Source: an uncultured Clostridia bacterium
GTDB taxonomy: Bacteria > Bacillota > Clostridia > Christensenellales > Borkfalkiaceae
DNA length: 49,316 nt
Assembly (NCBI GenBank): GCA_947626575.1
Contig: CANQSR010000015.1
Location: forward strand, 1-49,316
Reading direction: 5' to 3'
Position numbers and translations under genes: made by a program. How positions within the stretch are numbered: position 1 is the stretch's first letter; each line of letters begins with the position of its first letter. The notes beneath the pieces were generated by a model. The model worked only from the letters and a program-made list of their open reading frames with translations. It was not told the origin of the DNA and did no database searches. Below are positions 33,109 through 40,915 of the stretch, piece after piece.

Positions 33109-33195
33109 ATGACCATCGTTTGTTTTGGCCGAATGATGCGAATGTTACATTCCCGGGCAGAAATGCGCGGGCTTGTTGCCGTTGTCAAAATGTAA
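33109..33195 (+). CDS. Met-rich leader peptide of metNIQ
   Basis: A 28-codon ORF with a good site (AAAGGAG, 33092-33098) and ATG at 33109, ending in TAA at 33193. Six codons are ATG: positions 1, 9, 10, 12, 19 and the last codon before the stop (FGRMMRM in the middle, VVKM at the end). It lies between a strong promoter and a terminator hairpin ahead of the methionine transporter genes. A GTTACATT (33143-33150) can pair with AATGTAAC (33189-33196), which overlaps the last Met codon and the stop. This is the layout of an amino-acid attenuator: ribosomes short of Met-tRNA would stall and change the RNA folding. Function is inferred. Confidence 0.7.
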   Translation: MTIVCFGRMMRMLHSRAEMRGLVAVVKM

Positions 33196-33224
33196 CCGCC
33201 GCAAGTCCAAAAATTGTGCATTTT

Positions 33225-33256
33225 CGCTCGGAAAATTTCTTTCCGGGCGATTTTTT
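33225..33256 (+). terminator. Attenuator terminator upstream of metN
   Basis: CGCTCGGAAA (33225-33234) and TTTCCGGGCG (33240-33249) pair over 10 bp and are followed by six T. It lies 30 nt after the leader ORF and 50 nt before metN, where it would cut off transcription when methionine is plentiful. Confidence 0.82.
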
Positions 33257-33306
33257 ATTGCCTGAATGCAATACGGGCAGTCCTGCTCTTTCTCAAAAGG
33301 TGGTCT

Positions 33307-34299
33307 ATGATAGAACTCAAACATCTTTCCAAGGAATATCCCTCCCCGGCGGGTACGGTCGTGGCGCTCTCCGACGTCAACCTCACCATTCCCGACGGCG
33401 CGATCTTCGGCATCATCGGGCTATCCGGTGCGGGAAAAAGCACGCTCGTGCGCTGTATCAATCTCCTCGAACGGCCGACTTCGGGTCAAGTTCTCATCGA
33501 CGGCGAGGACCTTACCAAGGCCAAAAAGAAGCGGCTCTTGGAACTGAGGCGAAACATCGGCATGATCTTTCAGGGCTTCAACCTCCTCGAACAGCGCAAC
33601 GTTGAGGACAACGTGCGCTTCCCGCTTGAAATCGCGCACGTGGGAGACAGGGCGGCGAAGGCGGAGCGCGTCGGGGAGCTGTTGGCGCTCGTAGGGCTTT
33701 CGGAGAAGGCGAAGGCCTATCCTTCGCAGCTTTCGGGCGGACAAAAACAGCGCGTCGCCATCGCAAGAGCGCTGGCGACCAATCCCAAGTATCTCCTCTG
33801 CGATGAAGCGACGAGCGCGCTCGACCCCAATACCACTTCGTCCATCCTCGCGCTTCTCAAAGAGATCAACCGCACGCTTGGGGTGACCATCATCGTCATC
33901 ACGCACGAGATGCGGGTGGTGGAAAGCATCTGCACGGACGTCGCAGTCCTCTCCGAGAGCCGCATCGCCGAGGCGGGAAAAGTGACCCGCGTGTTCTCGG
34001 ACCCGCAGTCCGAGATCGCCCGCGAACTCATCATACCGGGCCTCATCCGCTCGGTAAAATCGGGCGGCGGAAATAAGCTCAGATTGATTTTCGACGGCAC
34101 TGTCACAGACATGCCTATCATCTCCGCTCTCGCCATCGACGTCGGCGCGGCCGTCAATATCCTGTATGCCGATACCAAGACCATCGACGGAAAGCCCTTC
34201 GGCCACATGGTCATCACGCTCCCGGAGGACCCCGCGCAGGCGGCCGCCGTGAAGGAATATCTGATAAAAAAGAACGTCCAATACAAGGAGGAGATCTGA
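33307..34299 (+). CDS. metN: Methionine ABC importer ATPase
   Basis: A 330-residue ATPase with Walker A GLSGAGKST, signature LSGGQKQRVAIARAL, Walker B YLLCDEATSALD and the switch His in VITHEM. The C-terminal NIL domain, which binds methionine to turn off uptake in known MetN proteins, spans about 255-330 (KLRLIFDGTVTDMPIISALA onward). ATG at 33307 is preceded by AAAGGTGGTCT; the frame from 33214 crosses the attenuator hairpin and is rejected. It is the first gene of metNIQ. Confidence 0.95.
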   Translation: MIELKHLSKEYPSPAGTVVALSDVNLTIPDGAIFGIIGLSGAGKSTLVRCINLLERPTSGQVLIDGEDLTKAKKKRLLELRRNIGMIFQGFNLLEQRNVEDNVRFPLEIAHVGDRAAKAERVGELLALVGLSEKAKAYPSQLSGGQKQRVAIARALATNPKYLLCDEATSALDPNTTSSILALLKEINRTLGVTIIVITHEMRVVESICTDVAVLSESRIAEAGKVTRVFSDPQSEIARELIIPGLIRSVKSGGGNKLRLIFDGTVTDMPIISALAIDVGAAVNILYADTKTIDGKPFGHMVITLPEDPAQAAAVKEYLIKKNVQYKEEI

Positions 34300-35004
34300 A
34301 TGAGCAGATTGTTCGCACAGCTCGGCGCGCAGGGATTTTTGCTCGGCGTATGGGAGACGGTCTACATGACCCTGCTCTCCACGGCCGCCGCTTACCTCAT
34401 CGGCCTGCCCCTCGGCATCCTGCTCTGCGTGACGGATAAGGGCGGCGTCCGTCCCGTCATATGGCTGAACAAGACGGTGGGGTTTCTCGTCAACATCCTG
34501 CGGAGCATTCCCTTCATCATCCTCATGGTGGCGCTCATCCCCGTCGCGCGGGCCGTCGTGGGGACGAGCATCGGCAACGCGGCCATGATCTTTATGCTCA
34601 TCGTGGCGGCGGCGCCCTACATCGCGCGCATGGTGGAGTCGTCGGTGAAGGAGGTGGACGGCGGCGTCATCGAAGCCGCGCGCTCGATGGGGGCGGGTAC
34701 GTTTGAGATCGTGTGGAAGGTCCTTCTCCCCGAAGCCAAGCCGTCGCTCATCGTGGGCGCGGTCATCTCGACGGTCACCGTCCTCGGCTATTCGGCCATG
34801 GCGGGTACGATCGCGGCGGGCGGCCTCGGTTCCATCGCGGTCACACAGGCGCGTCCCTCCAACGCGCAGGACGTCATCTGGCTGTGCGTGGCGCTCATCG
34901 TCGTCATCGTGCAGATCGTGCAGGAGGCGGGCATGCTCCTCGCCAAGCGCACGGATAAGCGCGCCCGCAGAAGCGGAAAACCGAGAGCGAAAAAAGTAAA
35001 ATAA
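34300..35004 (+). CDS. metI: Methionine ABC importer permease
   Basis: A 234-residue permease with five to six membrane segments and the EAA-type loop VIEAARSMGAGTFEIVWKVLLPEAKPSL. The stretch LRSIPFIILMVALIPVARAVVG is typical of MetI. ATG at 34300 follows the metN TGA without a gap, with GGAGGAGATC inside the end of metN. The C-terminus is strongly basic (AKRTDKRARRSGKPRAKKVK), consistent with the cytoplasmic side. Confidence 0.95.
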   Translation: MSRLFAQLGAQGFLLGVWETVYMTLLSTAAAYLIGLPLGILLCVTDKGGVRPVIWLNKTVGFLVNILRSIPFIILMVALIPVARAVVGTSIGNAAMIFMLIVAAAPYIARMVESSVKEVDGGVIEAARSMGAGTFEIVWKVLLPEAKPSLIVGAVISTVTVLGYSAMAGTIAAGGLGSIAVTQARPSNAQDVIWLCVALIVVIVQIVQEAGMLLAKRTDKRARRSGKPRAKKVK

Positions 35005-35029
35005 AAAATTTATTTGAAGGAGATATATC

Positions 35030-35872
35030 ATGAAAAAACTTACGCTGACACTCATCACTTGCATCCTGACGCTCGGCCTTGCCTGCACGTTTGCAGGTTG
35101 CGGCGGAGCATACGACGCCGCGCACACCATCACCGTGGGCGCCAGCCAGACCCCGCACGCCGAGATCCTCCACGAGATCAAGGACGACCTCAGAGCGCAG
35201 GGGTACGATCTCGTCATCAGGATATTCGACGACTATATCGAGCCCAACACCGCGCTCGAAGAGGGCAGTCTCGACGCCAACTACTTCCAGCACACGCCCT
35301 ATTTGGACGGATTCAACAGGGAGCATCATACGCACCTCGCCGCGGTGGGGAAGATCCACTATGAGCCGTTCGGCGTCTATGGCAAGAACGTGACGGCGGC
35401 GGACTATGCCGCGGCCAAGACGGGGCGCACCATTTTGGTCCCCAACGACGGCAGTAACTTCACCCGCGCGCTCTTCGTGTTGCGGGACGAAGGCTTCATC
35501 ACGCTCGCGGACGGCGTGACGGCGGAGGATACGCTGACCGTGCAGGATATCGAGGATGCTCACGGCAACACGGTAAGTCCCGTACAGGCGGAGACCGTCG
35601 CCCCGATCCTTGCGGAATCCCCGGATGGCTCGCTCGCCGTCATCAACGGCAACTATGCCCTCCAAGCGGGCCTGAATTCCACGGATGCGCTCGCCTTCGA
35701 GAATGCGCAGGGTGATGCCGCCCAGCTGTATGCCAACGTCATCGCGGTCAAAGAGGGGAACGAGGAGAGCGAAAAGACGAAGGTCCTGCTCGCCGCGCTC
35801 AAAACGCAGAAGGTTTACGACTTTATCACCGAAAACTATCACGGCGCCGTCCTGCCCGTATTCACGGTCTGA
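35030..35872 (+). CDS. metQ: Methionine-binding lipoprotein
   Basis: A 280-residue NlpA/MetQ-family protein with a signal peptide and lipobox FAGC (Cys at about 24). Family landmarks are ITVGASQTPHAEILHEIKDD, VIRIFDDYIEPNTALEEGSLDANYFQHTPYLDGF and the middle IEDAHGNTVSPVQAETVAPIL. The binding protein delivers methionine to MetNI. A GAAGGAGATATATC site precedes ATG at 35030. A terminator ends the operon. Confidence 0.95.
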   Translation: MKKLTLTLITCILTLGLACTFAGCGGAYDAAHTITVGASQTPHAEILHEIKDDLRAQGYDLVIRIFDDYIEPNTALEEGSLDANYFQHTPYLDGFNREHHTHLAAVGKIHYEPFGVYGKNVTAADYAAAKTGRTILVPNDGSNFTRALFVLRDEGFITLADGVTAEDTLTVQDIEDAHGNTVSPVQAETVAPILAESPDGSLAVINGNYALQAGLNSTDALAFENAQGDAAQLYANVIAVKEGNEESEKTKVLLAALKTQKVYDFITENYHGAVLPVFTV

Positions 35873-35891
35873 AAACAACGGCGATAGAGCT

Positions 35892-35926
35892 GTCCCGCGC
35901 GGCTTCGGCCGCGCGGGACTTTCTCC
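35892..35926 (+). terminator. Terminator after metQ
   Basis: GTCCCGCGCGGC-TTCG-GCCGCGCGGGAC, a 12-bp stem with a UUCG loop, followed by TTTCT. Confidence 0.85.
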
Positions 35927-35935
35927 CCCAAATGC

Positions 35936-35965
35936 TTGACAGGGGGATGTATAATTGTATATAAT
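35936..35965 (+). promoter_or_regulatory. Promoter of the redox gene pair
   Basis: TTGACA (35936-35941) and TATAAT (35960-35965) with an 18-nt spacer; a second TATAAT at 35950 is too close to the -35. Confidence 0.83.
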
Positions 35966-35994
35966 AATACCATAAAAACGCAAAGGAGGTCCGT

Positions 35995-36795
35995 ATGAAG
36001 GAGATCGCGGCGCGGAAGATCCGCATCGGGAGCGGCATCGTGCTTGGCGTACTCACCGGGATCGTTGCCCTGCTCTTTCTCATCGAGACGGCGAGTCTCT
36101 ATTATTCGGGCCTCGCCGCAGGCGGGGATATTTACAGCCGCGCCATCGTGGGCGCGCATCTGAAACGCCTGATCGCGCCCGTTGCCCTATGGCTGGTGGC
36201 GGCGGTCGCGGGGTTTGCGGTCTCGGTCAAGTTTCCCGCCCCCGCAGTGAAGCGGAAGGCGGCGGATACCGCCGTCCTTGCGCGGCTGAGAAAGCGCATC
36301 CCGCAGGGGACGGGGGAGGAATTCCTCGCCGAAAAGAAGCGGTATGACCGTTTTGAACTCGTCCGCGTGCTTCTTTGGTGTCTCGCGACGCTCGTCTCTG
36401 CCGCGGGGGCGGTGTATGCCATCGTCTACCTCGCGAACGCCGCGCATTTCACCGCGCAGGATATCTCTTCGGAGATCCTCGCCCTCGTCAAAAACGTCGC
36501 GCCGTGGGTGGGCGCGGGCTTTCTTCTGTTCATCGCGGCGGCGGCGTATGAGTATTTTTCCGCAAAATACGTGCTTGCTTCTGTCAAGCGGCTCATCGTG
36601 GCGGGGAAGGGCGCGCCCGTTCCCGAAAAAAGGCAAATTGAGGGGATGGGGTCGGAAAAACTGCGCCTTGCGGTGTGGCTCGCCCTGTTTGCGGTGGGCG
36701 CTACGTTCCTCGTTTTGGGGATCTTGAACGACGGCGCGGGCGACGTCCTCAAAAAGGCCGTCATGATCTGCACGGAGTGCATCGGGTTGGGGTGA
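35995..36795 (+). CDS. Membrane protein with a CD1871A-like CXXC tail
   Basis: A 266-residue protein with about five membrane helices (SGIVLGVLTGIVALLFLIET; LIAPVALWLVAAVAGFAVSV; VLLWCLATLVSAAGAVYAIV; NVAPWVGAGFLLFIAAAAYE; LRLAVWLALFAVGATFLVLG). The end, LKKAVMICTECIGLG, matches the short CD1871A-type membrane peptides that have a CXXC near the C-terminus and lie next to 4Fe-4S membrane proteins in clostridia. Here that tail is fused to a larger protein. It sits 3 nt before the ferredoxin/thioredoxin fusion gene, so it probably works in the same envelope redox process. Start supported by AAAGGAGGTCCGT. Confidence 0.8.
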   Translation: MKEIAARKIRIGSGIVLGVLTGIVALLFLIETASLYYSGLAAGGDIYSRAIVGAHLKRLIAPVALWLVAAVAGFAVSVKFPAPAVKRKAADTAVLARLRKRIPQGTGEEFLAEKKRYDRFELVRVLLWCLATLVSAAGAVYAIVYLANAAHFTAQDISSEILALVKNVAPWVGAGFLLFIAAAAYEYFSAKYVLASVKRLIVAGKGAPVPEKRQIEGMGSEKLRLAVWLALFAVGATFLVLGILNDGAGDVLKKAVMICTECIGLG

Positions 36796-36798
36796 ATC

Positions 36799-38946
36799 AT
36801 GGATGAAGAATTGAAAGAAACGAACCCCGCGATGCCCGAAAACGCTTGCGCGGAAGAGACCCGCCCTGCGGACGGCTCGGAGGGGACCATGTCCGAAGGC
36901 GCCCATAGCGAAACCGTGGAGACTGCGGGCGAAAATCAAGAGACCGCGGGTGAAAACGGGGCGGCCGCCCGTAAGGGAAGGTTCAGGGCGTGGTGGGAAA
37001 AACACAGGCCCACCAAACGGCGGCTGATACAGGTGTATGCCGCCCTCTTGTTCAATGCCAACATCAAGGGCTTCGTCACGGGGGAAATTTATTCGGGCGC
37101 GGTGAAATATCTCTGTGTTCCCGGCCTCAACTGCTATTCCTGCCCCGGCGCGGTGGGGGCGTGTCCGCTCGGTGCGCTTCAAAATGCGCTCGCGGTCTCG
37201 AATACGCGCGCCCCGTACTATGTTTTGGGCATCATCATTCTCTTCGGCATCCTGTTTGCCCGCTCGGTCTGCGGCTTTTTGTGTCCCGTGGGCCTCGGAC
37301 AGGAGCTTCTCTATAAGATCAAAACGCCCAAACTCAGAAAGAGCAAAGTAACCTATATCCTATCCTATTTCAAATACGTTCTGCTCGCAACGCTGGTCGT
37401 GGCCGTTCCGCTTGCCTACTCCGAGACGCTCGCCATTCCCTCGTTCTGCAAATACGTCTGCCCCGCCGGTACGTTCGGCGGCGCGCTGGGCCTTCTCGTC
37501 AACCCCGCCAACGACGTCCTTTACGGCATGCTCGGCGGCCTGTTTACATGGAAGTTCGTTGTCCTCGTCCTCGTCATCGCGGCGTGCATGTTCATCTTCC
37601 GCTTCTTCTGCCGCTTTCTGTGTCCGCTCGGCGCCATTTACGGCTTCTTCAACAAGATCGCCCTGCTCGGCGTCAAGCTCGATAAAAATAAGTGTACCGA
37701 TTGCGGCCTGTGCGTCTCTTTCTGCAAGATGGATATCCGCAAGGTCGGCGACCACGAGTGTATCAACTGCGGCGAGTGCATCGGGGTCTGCCCCGCGAAG
37801 GCCATTTCATGGAAGGGTTCCAAGCTGTTCGTGCATCCTAACGCCGCGGAAACACCCGTGGCCGAAAAGCCGCTCACGGGCCTTTTGAACAATGCGGAAG
37901 CGGCCTCATCGGCAGAAAATGGGGTACCCATGTCCGAAACTGTGCCGCAGAAAACGCAAACCGCTCCGAAAAAACGCCGCTACCAAAAGGCATTCTGTTT
38001 GCGCATCGGGGCGTGCGCGCTGGCGGGCTGTGTGCTTGCGGGCGCCTTTGTATATTTCAACGCCTTCGACGGCGTGGCGGCGGCGAGCGGTTCCGCCGAT
38101 TATCTCATCGAGATCGCGAGCCTCGACGGCAAGGGCGGGACCATGACCTTCACCATCGAGGGGAAGGAGAGCGGCGATGTGAGCATGCGGGGCGGCACGG
38201 GTACGAAGGAAGATCCCTACCTGATCGAACATTTTGCGGGCAAATATATCATTCCTTTGCAGGGCGACGTCCCCATATATTTTCTCTATACGGAGCATGA
38301 GGAGCAGTCGTATACCGTTCATGCCGAAGGCATCCGCATGGCCGTCTACTACCGTGCGGGCGGTGAGGATATACCCTATTACGACCTGCAAAGCGGCAAC
38401 ACGTTCACGCTGACGCCTTCGCCCGATGCGGGTACCGTTTACGGCAACCAAGTGGGGGATATCCTGTATGATTTCACCGTCGATCTCTATGGCGGGGGCG
38501 GCGCGTTCCGCCTTTCGGAGCATCGAGGCGGCATCGTCATCATCAATTTCTGGTACACGTCGTGTACCCCGTGCGTGAGCGAGATGCCGCATTTCGATGA
38601 AATCGCACGGGAATACGAGGGCCGCGTCACCGTCGTCGCCATCCACAGCGCGATGATCACGGCGCAACCCGCAACGCGGGAGGGCGTACAGGCTTGGCTG
38701 GATTCCACGCTGCTCATCGGAAAGACGCACACATGGTCCTCATCGCCCATTCTGTTCGCGCAGGATAGCGGGCGTTCGCTCACGGATAGCGAAACATACC
38801 GCCTGCTCGGCGGCAGGGGGCCTTATCCCATGACGCTCATCGTGGACGGCGAGGGGATCGTGCGATACCGTCCCGCGGGGGCGGTGACGTACGGCGACTT
38901 GAAGACCGCCGTCGATGCGCTCCTTACGTCATCCCGAACGCAGTGA
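36799..38946 (+). CDS. NapH-like 4Fe-4S membrane protein fused to a TlpA-like thioredoxin domain
   Basis: A 715-residue fusion. Residues 1-60 are acidic and low in complexity. A polytopic NapH/CcoG-like part follows, with cysteine motifs CYSCPGAVGACPLGAL, CGFLCPVGLG, CKYVCPAG and CRFLCPLG. Then come two 4Fe-4S ferredoxin sets (CTDCGLCVSFCKM at about 300, CINCGECIGVCPAKA at about 322). A further helix (IGACALAGCVLAGAFVYFNA, about 400) leads to an outer region and a TlpA-like domain with the redox pair in WYTSCTPCVSEMPHFDEI (about 587). It could carry electrons across the membrane to an extracytoplasmic thioredoxin-like site. The partners and substrate are inferred. Confidence 0.88.
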   Translation: MDEELKETNPAMPENACAEETRPADGSEGTMSEGAHSETVETAGENQETAGENGAAARKGRFRAWWEKHRPTKRRLIQVYAALLFNANIKGFVTGEIYSGAVKYLCVPGLNCYSCPGAVGACPLGALQNALAVSNTRAPYYVLGIIILFGILFARSVCGFLCPVGLGQELLYKIKTPKLRKSKVTYILSYFKYVLLATLVVAVPLAYSETLAIPSFCKYVCPAGTFGGALGLLVNPANDVLYGMLGGLFTWKFVVLVLVIAACMFIFRFFCRFLCPLGAIYGFFNKIALLGVKLDKNKCTDCGLCVSFCKMDIRKVGDHECINCGECIGVCPAKAISWKGSKLFVHPNAAETPVAEKPLTGLLNNAEAASSAENGVPMSETVPQKTQTAPKKRRYQKAFCLRIGACALAGCVLAGAFVYFNAFDGVAAASGSADYLIEIASLDGKGGTMTFTIEGKESGDVSMRGGTGTKEDPYLIEHFAGKYIIPLQGDVPIYFLYTEHEEQSYTVHAEGIRMAVYYRAGGEDIPYYDLQSGNTFTLTPSPDAGTVYGNQVGDILYDFTVDLYGGGGAFRLSEHRGGIVIINFWYTSCTPCVSEMPHFDEIAREYEGRVTVVAIHSAMITAQPATREGVQAWLDSTLLIGKTHTWSSSPILFAQDSGRSLTDSETYRLLGGRGPYPMTLIVDGEGIVRYRPAGAVTYGDLKTAVDALLTSSRTQ

Positions 38947-39070
38947 GGGATCTCAAAAAGTCATCCCGAACGCCCCTTCCGTCCGAACGCCCCTTCCGTA
39001 ATCCCGAACGTTCTCTTCCGTCATCCCGAACATCCCCATACGTCATCCCGAACGCAGTGAGGGATCTCAA
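38930..39070. repeat. GTCATCCCGAACGCAGTGAG repeats
   Basis: Four to five copies, some shortened, of a phrase built on TCATCCCGAACGCAGTGAGG followed by GATCTC. The first copy begins at the 3' end of the preceding gene and supplies its last codons (SSRTQ). No gene is seen in this stretch. Confidence 0.8.
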
Positions 39071-39081
39071 AAAATCACACG

Positions 39082-39108
39082 AAAAAAGGACGGCAAGCCG
39101 TCCTTTTT
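39082..39108. terminator. Bidirectional terminator
   Basis: AAAAAAGGACGGC-AA-GCCGTCCTTTTT lies between the convergent redox operon and the lipoprotein gene and has T runs in both directions. Confidence 0.87.
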
Positions 39109-39140
39109 GAATGCCTTGTTTCGGACATGGTATGCCCGTT

Positions 39141-39779
39141 TTACGCCGCGACGAGCGTTATGGTGATCGCCGTGGATTGGAGCGAATCGATCGTGTAATA
39201 CTCCTCTTCGAATTTGTAGCCTTCGGGAAGGGCGAGGGGCTTGACGTGATAGTCCATGGGCGCAAGGCGCCGAGTTGCGACACCGTTCGTATCGGTCGTT
39301 AAGGGATAGCAGGCGCCGTCAGTACCTTCGACGCAGAGCTGGATGGTCGCATTTTCCACGGGCGAACCGTCGGGATACAGCAGGGTGACGGTGAAATCGA
39401 GGAGTCCGTCGGCGGGCTTATCGTCTTTCAGGGTGAGCGTGAGGGTCACGGCGGGGATCGTTGTAGTGATATCTGCCTCTTCATAGGTATAGGCTTCGGG
39501 TACGCCCGTGAGCTTGACGTGGTAAGCGCCGCCTTCGAGCGAGAATTTGGCAACATTGCCTTCGAGGGGCGCTTCCGCTTTGAGTTCGCCTTCTTGGAAA
39601 AGCCGGACCTTGATGCCCGAAAGGTCGGTAGTATCCTTGCATTCGACGGTCACTTGATAGTCGTAAGTTTTCGGGGTTTCGGGGTTTGGGGTTTCGGGAT
39701 CGCCGCCGCAACCGAAGAGGCCGAACGCGGAGAGCGCGAGAAGCAGCGTGCAAGAGAGCGCGATGAGGAATTTTTTCAT
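39141..39779 (-). CDS. Small surface lipoprotein with two Ig-like repeats
   Basis: A 212-residue lipoprotein with signal peptide and lipobox LFGC (Cys at about 24). After a Pro/Glu/Thr linker come two similar beta-sandwich units of the prealbumin or Cna-B type: YDYQVTVECKDTTDLSGIKV ... GGAYHVKLTGVPEAYTYEEADI and LDFTVTLLYPDGSPVENATI ... PMDYHVKPLALPEGYKFEEEYYTI. No active-site residues are apparent, so an adhesive or structural role is likely but unproven. ATG at 39779 follows GGGAGGTCTC. Confidence 0.82.
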   Translation of the reverse strand: MKKFLIALSCTLLLALSAFGLFGCGGDPETPNPETPKTYDYQVTVECKDTTDLSGIKVRLFQEGELKAEAPLEGNVAKFSLEGGAYHVKLTGVPEAYTYEEADITTTIPAVTLTLTLKDDKPADGLLDFTVTLLYPDGSPVENATIQLCVEGTDGACYPLTTDTNGVATRRLAPMDYHVKPLALPEGYKFEEEYYTIDSLQSTAITITLVAA

Positions 39780-39813
39780 GGAGACCTCCCAAAAGAATAC
39801 GTTTCTATCTGTT

Positions 39814-39842
39814 ATTTTAGCACATGGATGCAGATTTGGCAA
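39814..39842 (-). promoter_or_regulatory. Promoter of the small lipoprotein gene
   Basis: On the minus strand TTGCCA (39837-39842) and TAAAAT (39814-39819) with a 17-nt spacer. Confidence 0.7.
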
Positions 39843-39960
39843 TCGGTTTTTGCGTCCCCGCAAAAATTTCGCCTGGTTTTCGCATTGGCTGTTTTGGGGA
39901 AGCGGCGGCGGGGCGTTGCATGAAAAACAAAAAAAATTTCAAATACGCGCCGAAAATTGC

Positions 39961-39988
39961 TTGCCTTTTTCGGCGGATATGTTATAAT
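39961..39988 (+). promoter_or_regulatory. Promoter of the tRNA-Ala/tRNA-Val pair
   Basis: TTGCCT (39961-39966) and TATAAT (39983-39988) with a 16-nt spacer, 32 nt ahead of the first tRNA. Confidence 0.78.
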
Positions 39989-40020
39989 CATACAGCAAGC
40001 ATGTTTGAGAACTTGCAAAC

Positions 40021-40096
40021 GGGGATATAGCTCAGTTGGTAGAGCGCTGCGTTCGCAACGCAGAGGTCACGCGTTCGAGTCGCGCTATCTCCACCA
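40021..40096 (+). tRNA. tRNA-Ala (anticodon CGC), CCA encoded
   Basis: Starts GGGGATATAGCTCAGTTGGT. The anticodon arm is CTGCG-TTCGCAA-CGCAG with CGC at 34-36. The acceptor GGGGATA pairs with TATCTCC and CCA is encoded. Confidence 0.95.
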
Positions 40097-40099
40097 TAT

Positions 40100-40176
40100 G
40101 GGGGCATAGCTCAGTTGGTTAGAGCGCACGCTTCACATGCGTGAGGTCACAGGTTCAAGTCCTGTTGTCCCCACCA
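40100..40176 (+). tRNA. tRNA-Val (anticodon CAC), CCA encoded
   Basis: Starts GGGGGCATAGCTCAGTTGGT. The anticodon arm is CACGC-TTCACAT-GCGTG with CAC at 34-36. The acceptor GGGGGCA pairs with TGTCCCC and CCA is encoded. It lies 3 nt after tRNA-Ala. Confidence 0.95.
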
Positions 40177-40177
40177 T

Positions 40178-40213
40178 AACAAAAAAGGACCTTGGGGGTC
40201 CTTTTTTGTTATG
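40178..40213 (+). terminator. Terminator after tRNA-Val
   Basis: AACAAAAAAGGACC-TTGGG-GGTCCTTTTTTGTT, symmetric, with a T run inside the 3' arm. Confidence 0.87.
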
Positions 40214-40226
40214 GAGAAAATAGCGC

Positions 40227-40252
40227 ACAACAGGACTTGAAGGTGGAGGCGA
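40227..40252 (-). repeat. Inverted tRNA-Val 3' end plus GGTGGAGGCGA
   Basis: ACAACAGGACTTGAA is the exact reverse complement of the tRNA-Val TpsiC/acceptor region 50 nt upstream. It runs into AGGTGGAGGCGA, the same phrase that follows the inverted tRNA-Pro end in the 31.4- and 31.8-kb repeats. Confidence 0.75.
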
Positions 40253-40690
40253 GGCTCTACCCTCTCCCTGGGGAGAGGGATTCAGGGAGTGGGGACTCGT
40301 CGCCTCCCCCCTTATACATGAGGGGGGAGGACGTCACGGCTGCGCCGCGACAGGTAGGGGGTGGGGACTTTAATCCGTCACCCTGAGCTTGCCGAAGGGT
40401 CACATGATTATAATAAGGTGATTTCTCGGCTAAGCTCGAAATGACGAATAGAAGCATCCGTCTGGCGGAAGGCTCCCACCTCAAAGAGGGGGCAGGTCTC
40501 GTCGCCTCCCCCCTTATACATGAGGGGGGAGGACGTCACGGCTCCGCCGCGACAGGTAGGGGGTGAGGACTTTAATCCGTCACCCTGAGCTTGCCGAAGG
40601 GTCACATGATTACAATAAGGTGATTTCTCGACTAAGCTCGAAATGACGAATAGAAGCATCCGTCTGGCGGAAGGCTCCCCTTTCAAGGGG
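40253..40690. repeat. Dispersed repeats with a 202-bp tandem duplication
   Basis: Units at 40296-40478 and 40498-40680 are nearly identical. Each contains CCCCCCTTATACATGAGGGG, GACGTCACGGCT(G/C)CGCCGCG, CGTCACCCTGAGCTTGCCGA, AAGGTGATTTCTCG and CGTCTGGCGGAAGGCTCC. The same phrases occur at 14.3-14.9 kb. No gene is supported before the promoter at 40839. Confidence 0.82.
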
Positions 40691-40838
40691 GCAGGTCCCG
40701 TCGCTCGTCTTAGGGCGCAAGGTCGGGTGCAAAAAGTGCGGAAAACGCGAAATTTCGACAAACTGCCCCCTTTGGGGGCAATTCGTGCAAAATCAACAAA
40801 AAATAACAAATTCCCACGGTCTTTGTTTCCCGATTTTC

Positions 40839-40867
40839 TTGACAAAAAAATCCAAAAATATTATAAT
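40839..40867 (+). promoter_or_regulatory. Promoter of the giant surface-protein gene
   Basis: Consensus TTGACA (40839-40844) and TATAAT (40862-40867) with a 17-nt A-rich spacer, 49 nt ahead of the start. Confidence 0.9.
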
Positions 40868-40915
40868 GATTCAAACTGTGTCATTTCCCATGATTCGAGC
40901 TTCGGGAGGGGAGCC

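Noticed and set aside
33060..33306. S-box (SAM) riboswitch or Met T-box ahead of metN
   Set aside because: I find no T-box stem I landmarks (AGAGAG, GGTGAGAG) and no S-box-like conserved core. The leader ORF and terminator account for the region.
33120..33605. 161-codon frame overlapping the metN leader and metN start
   Set aside because: It overlaps the Met-rich leader, the attenuator hairpin and metN in another frame. Codon use and lack of a start site mark it as a shadow.
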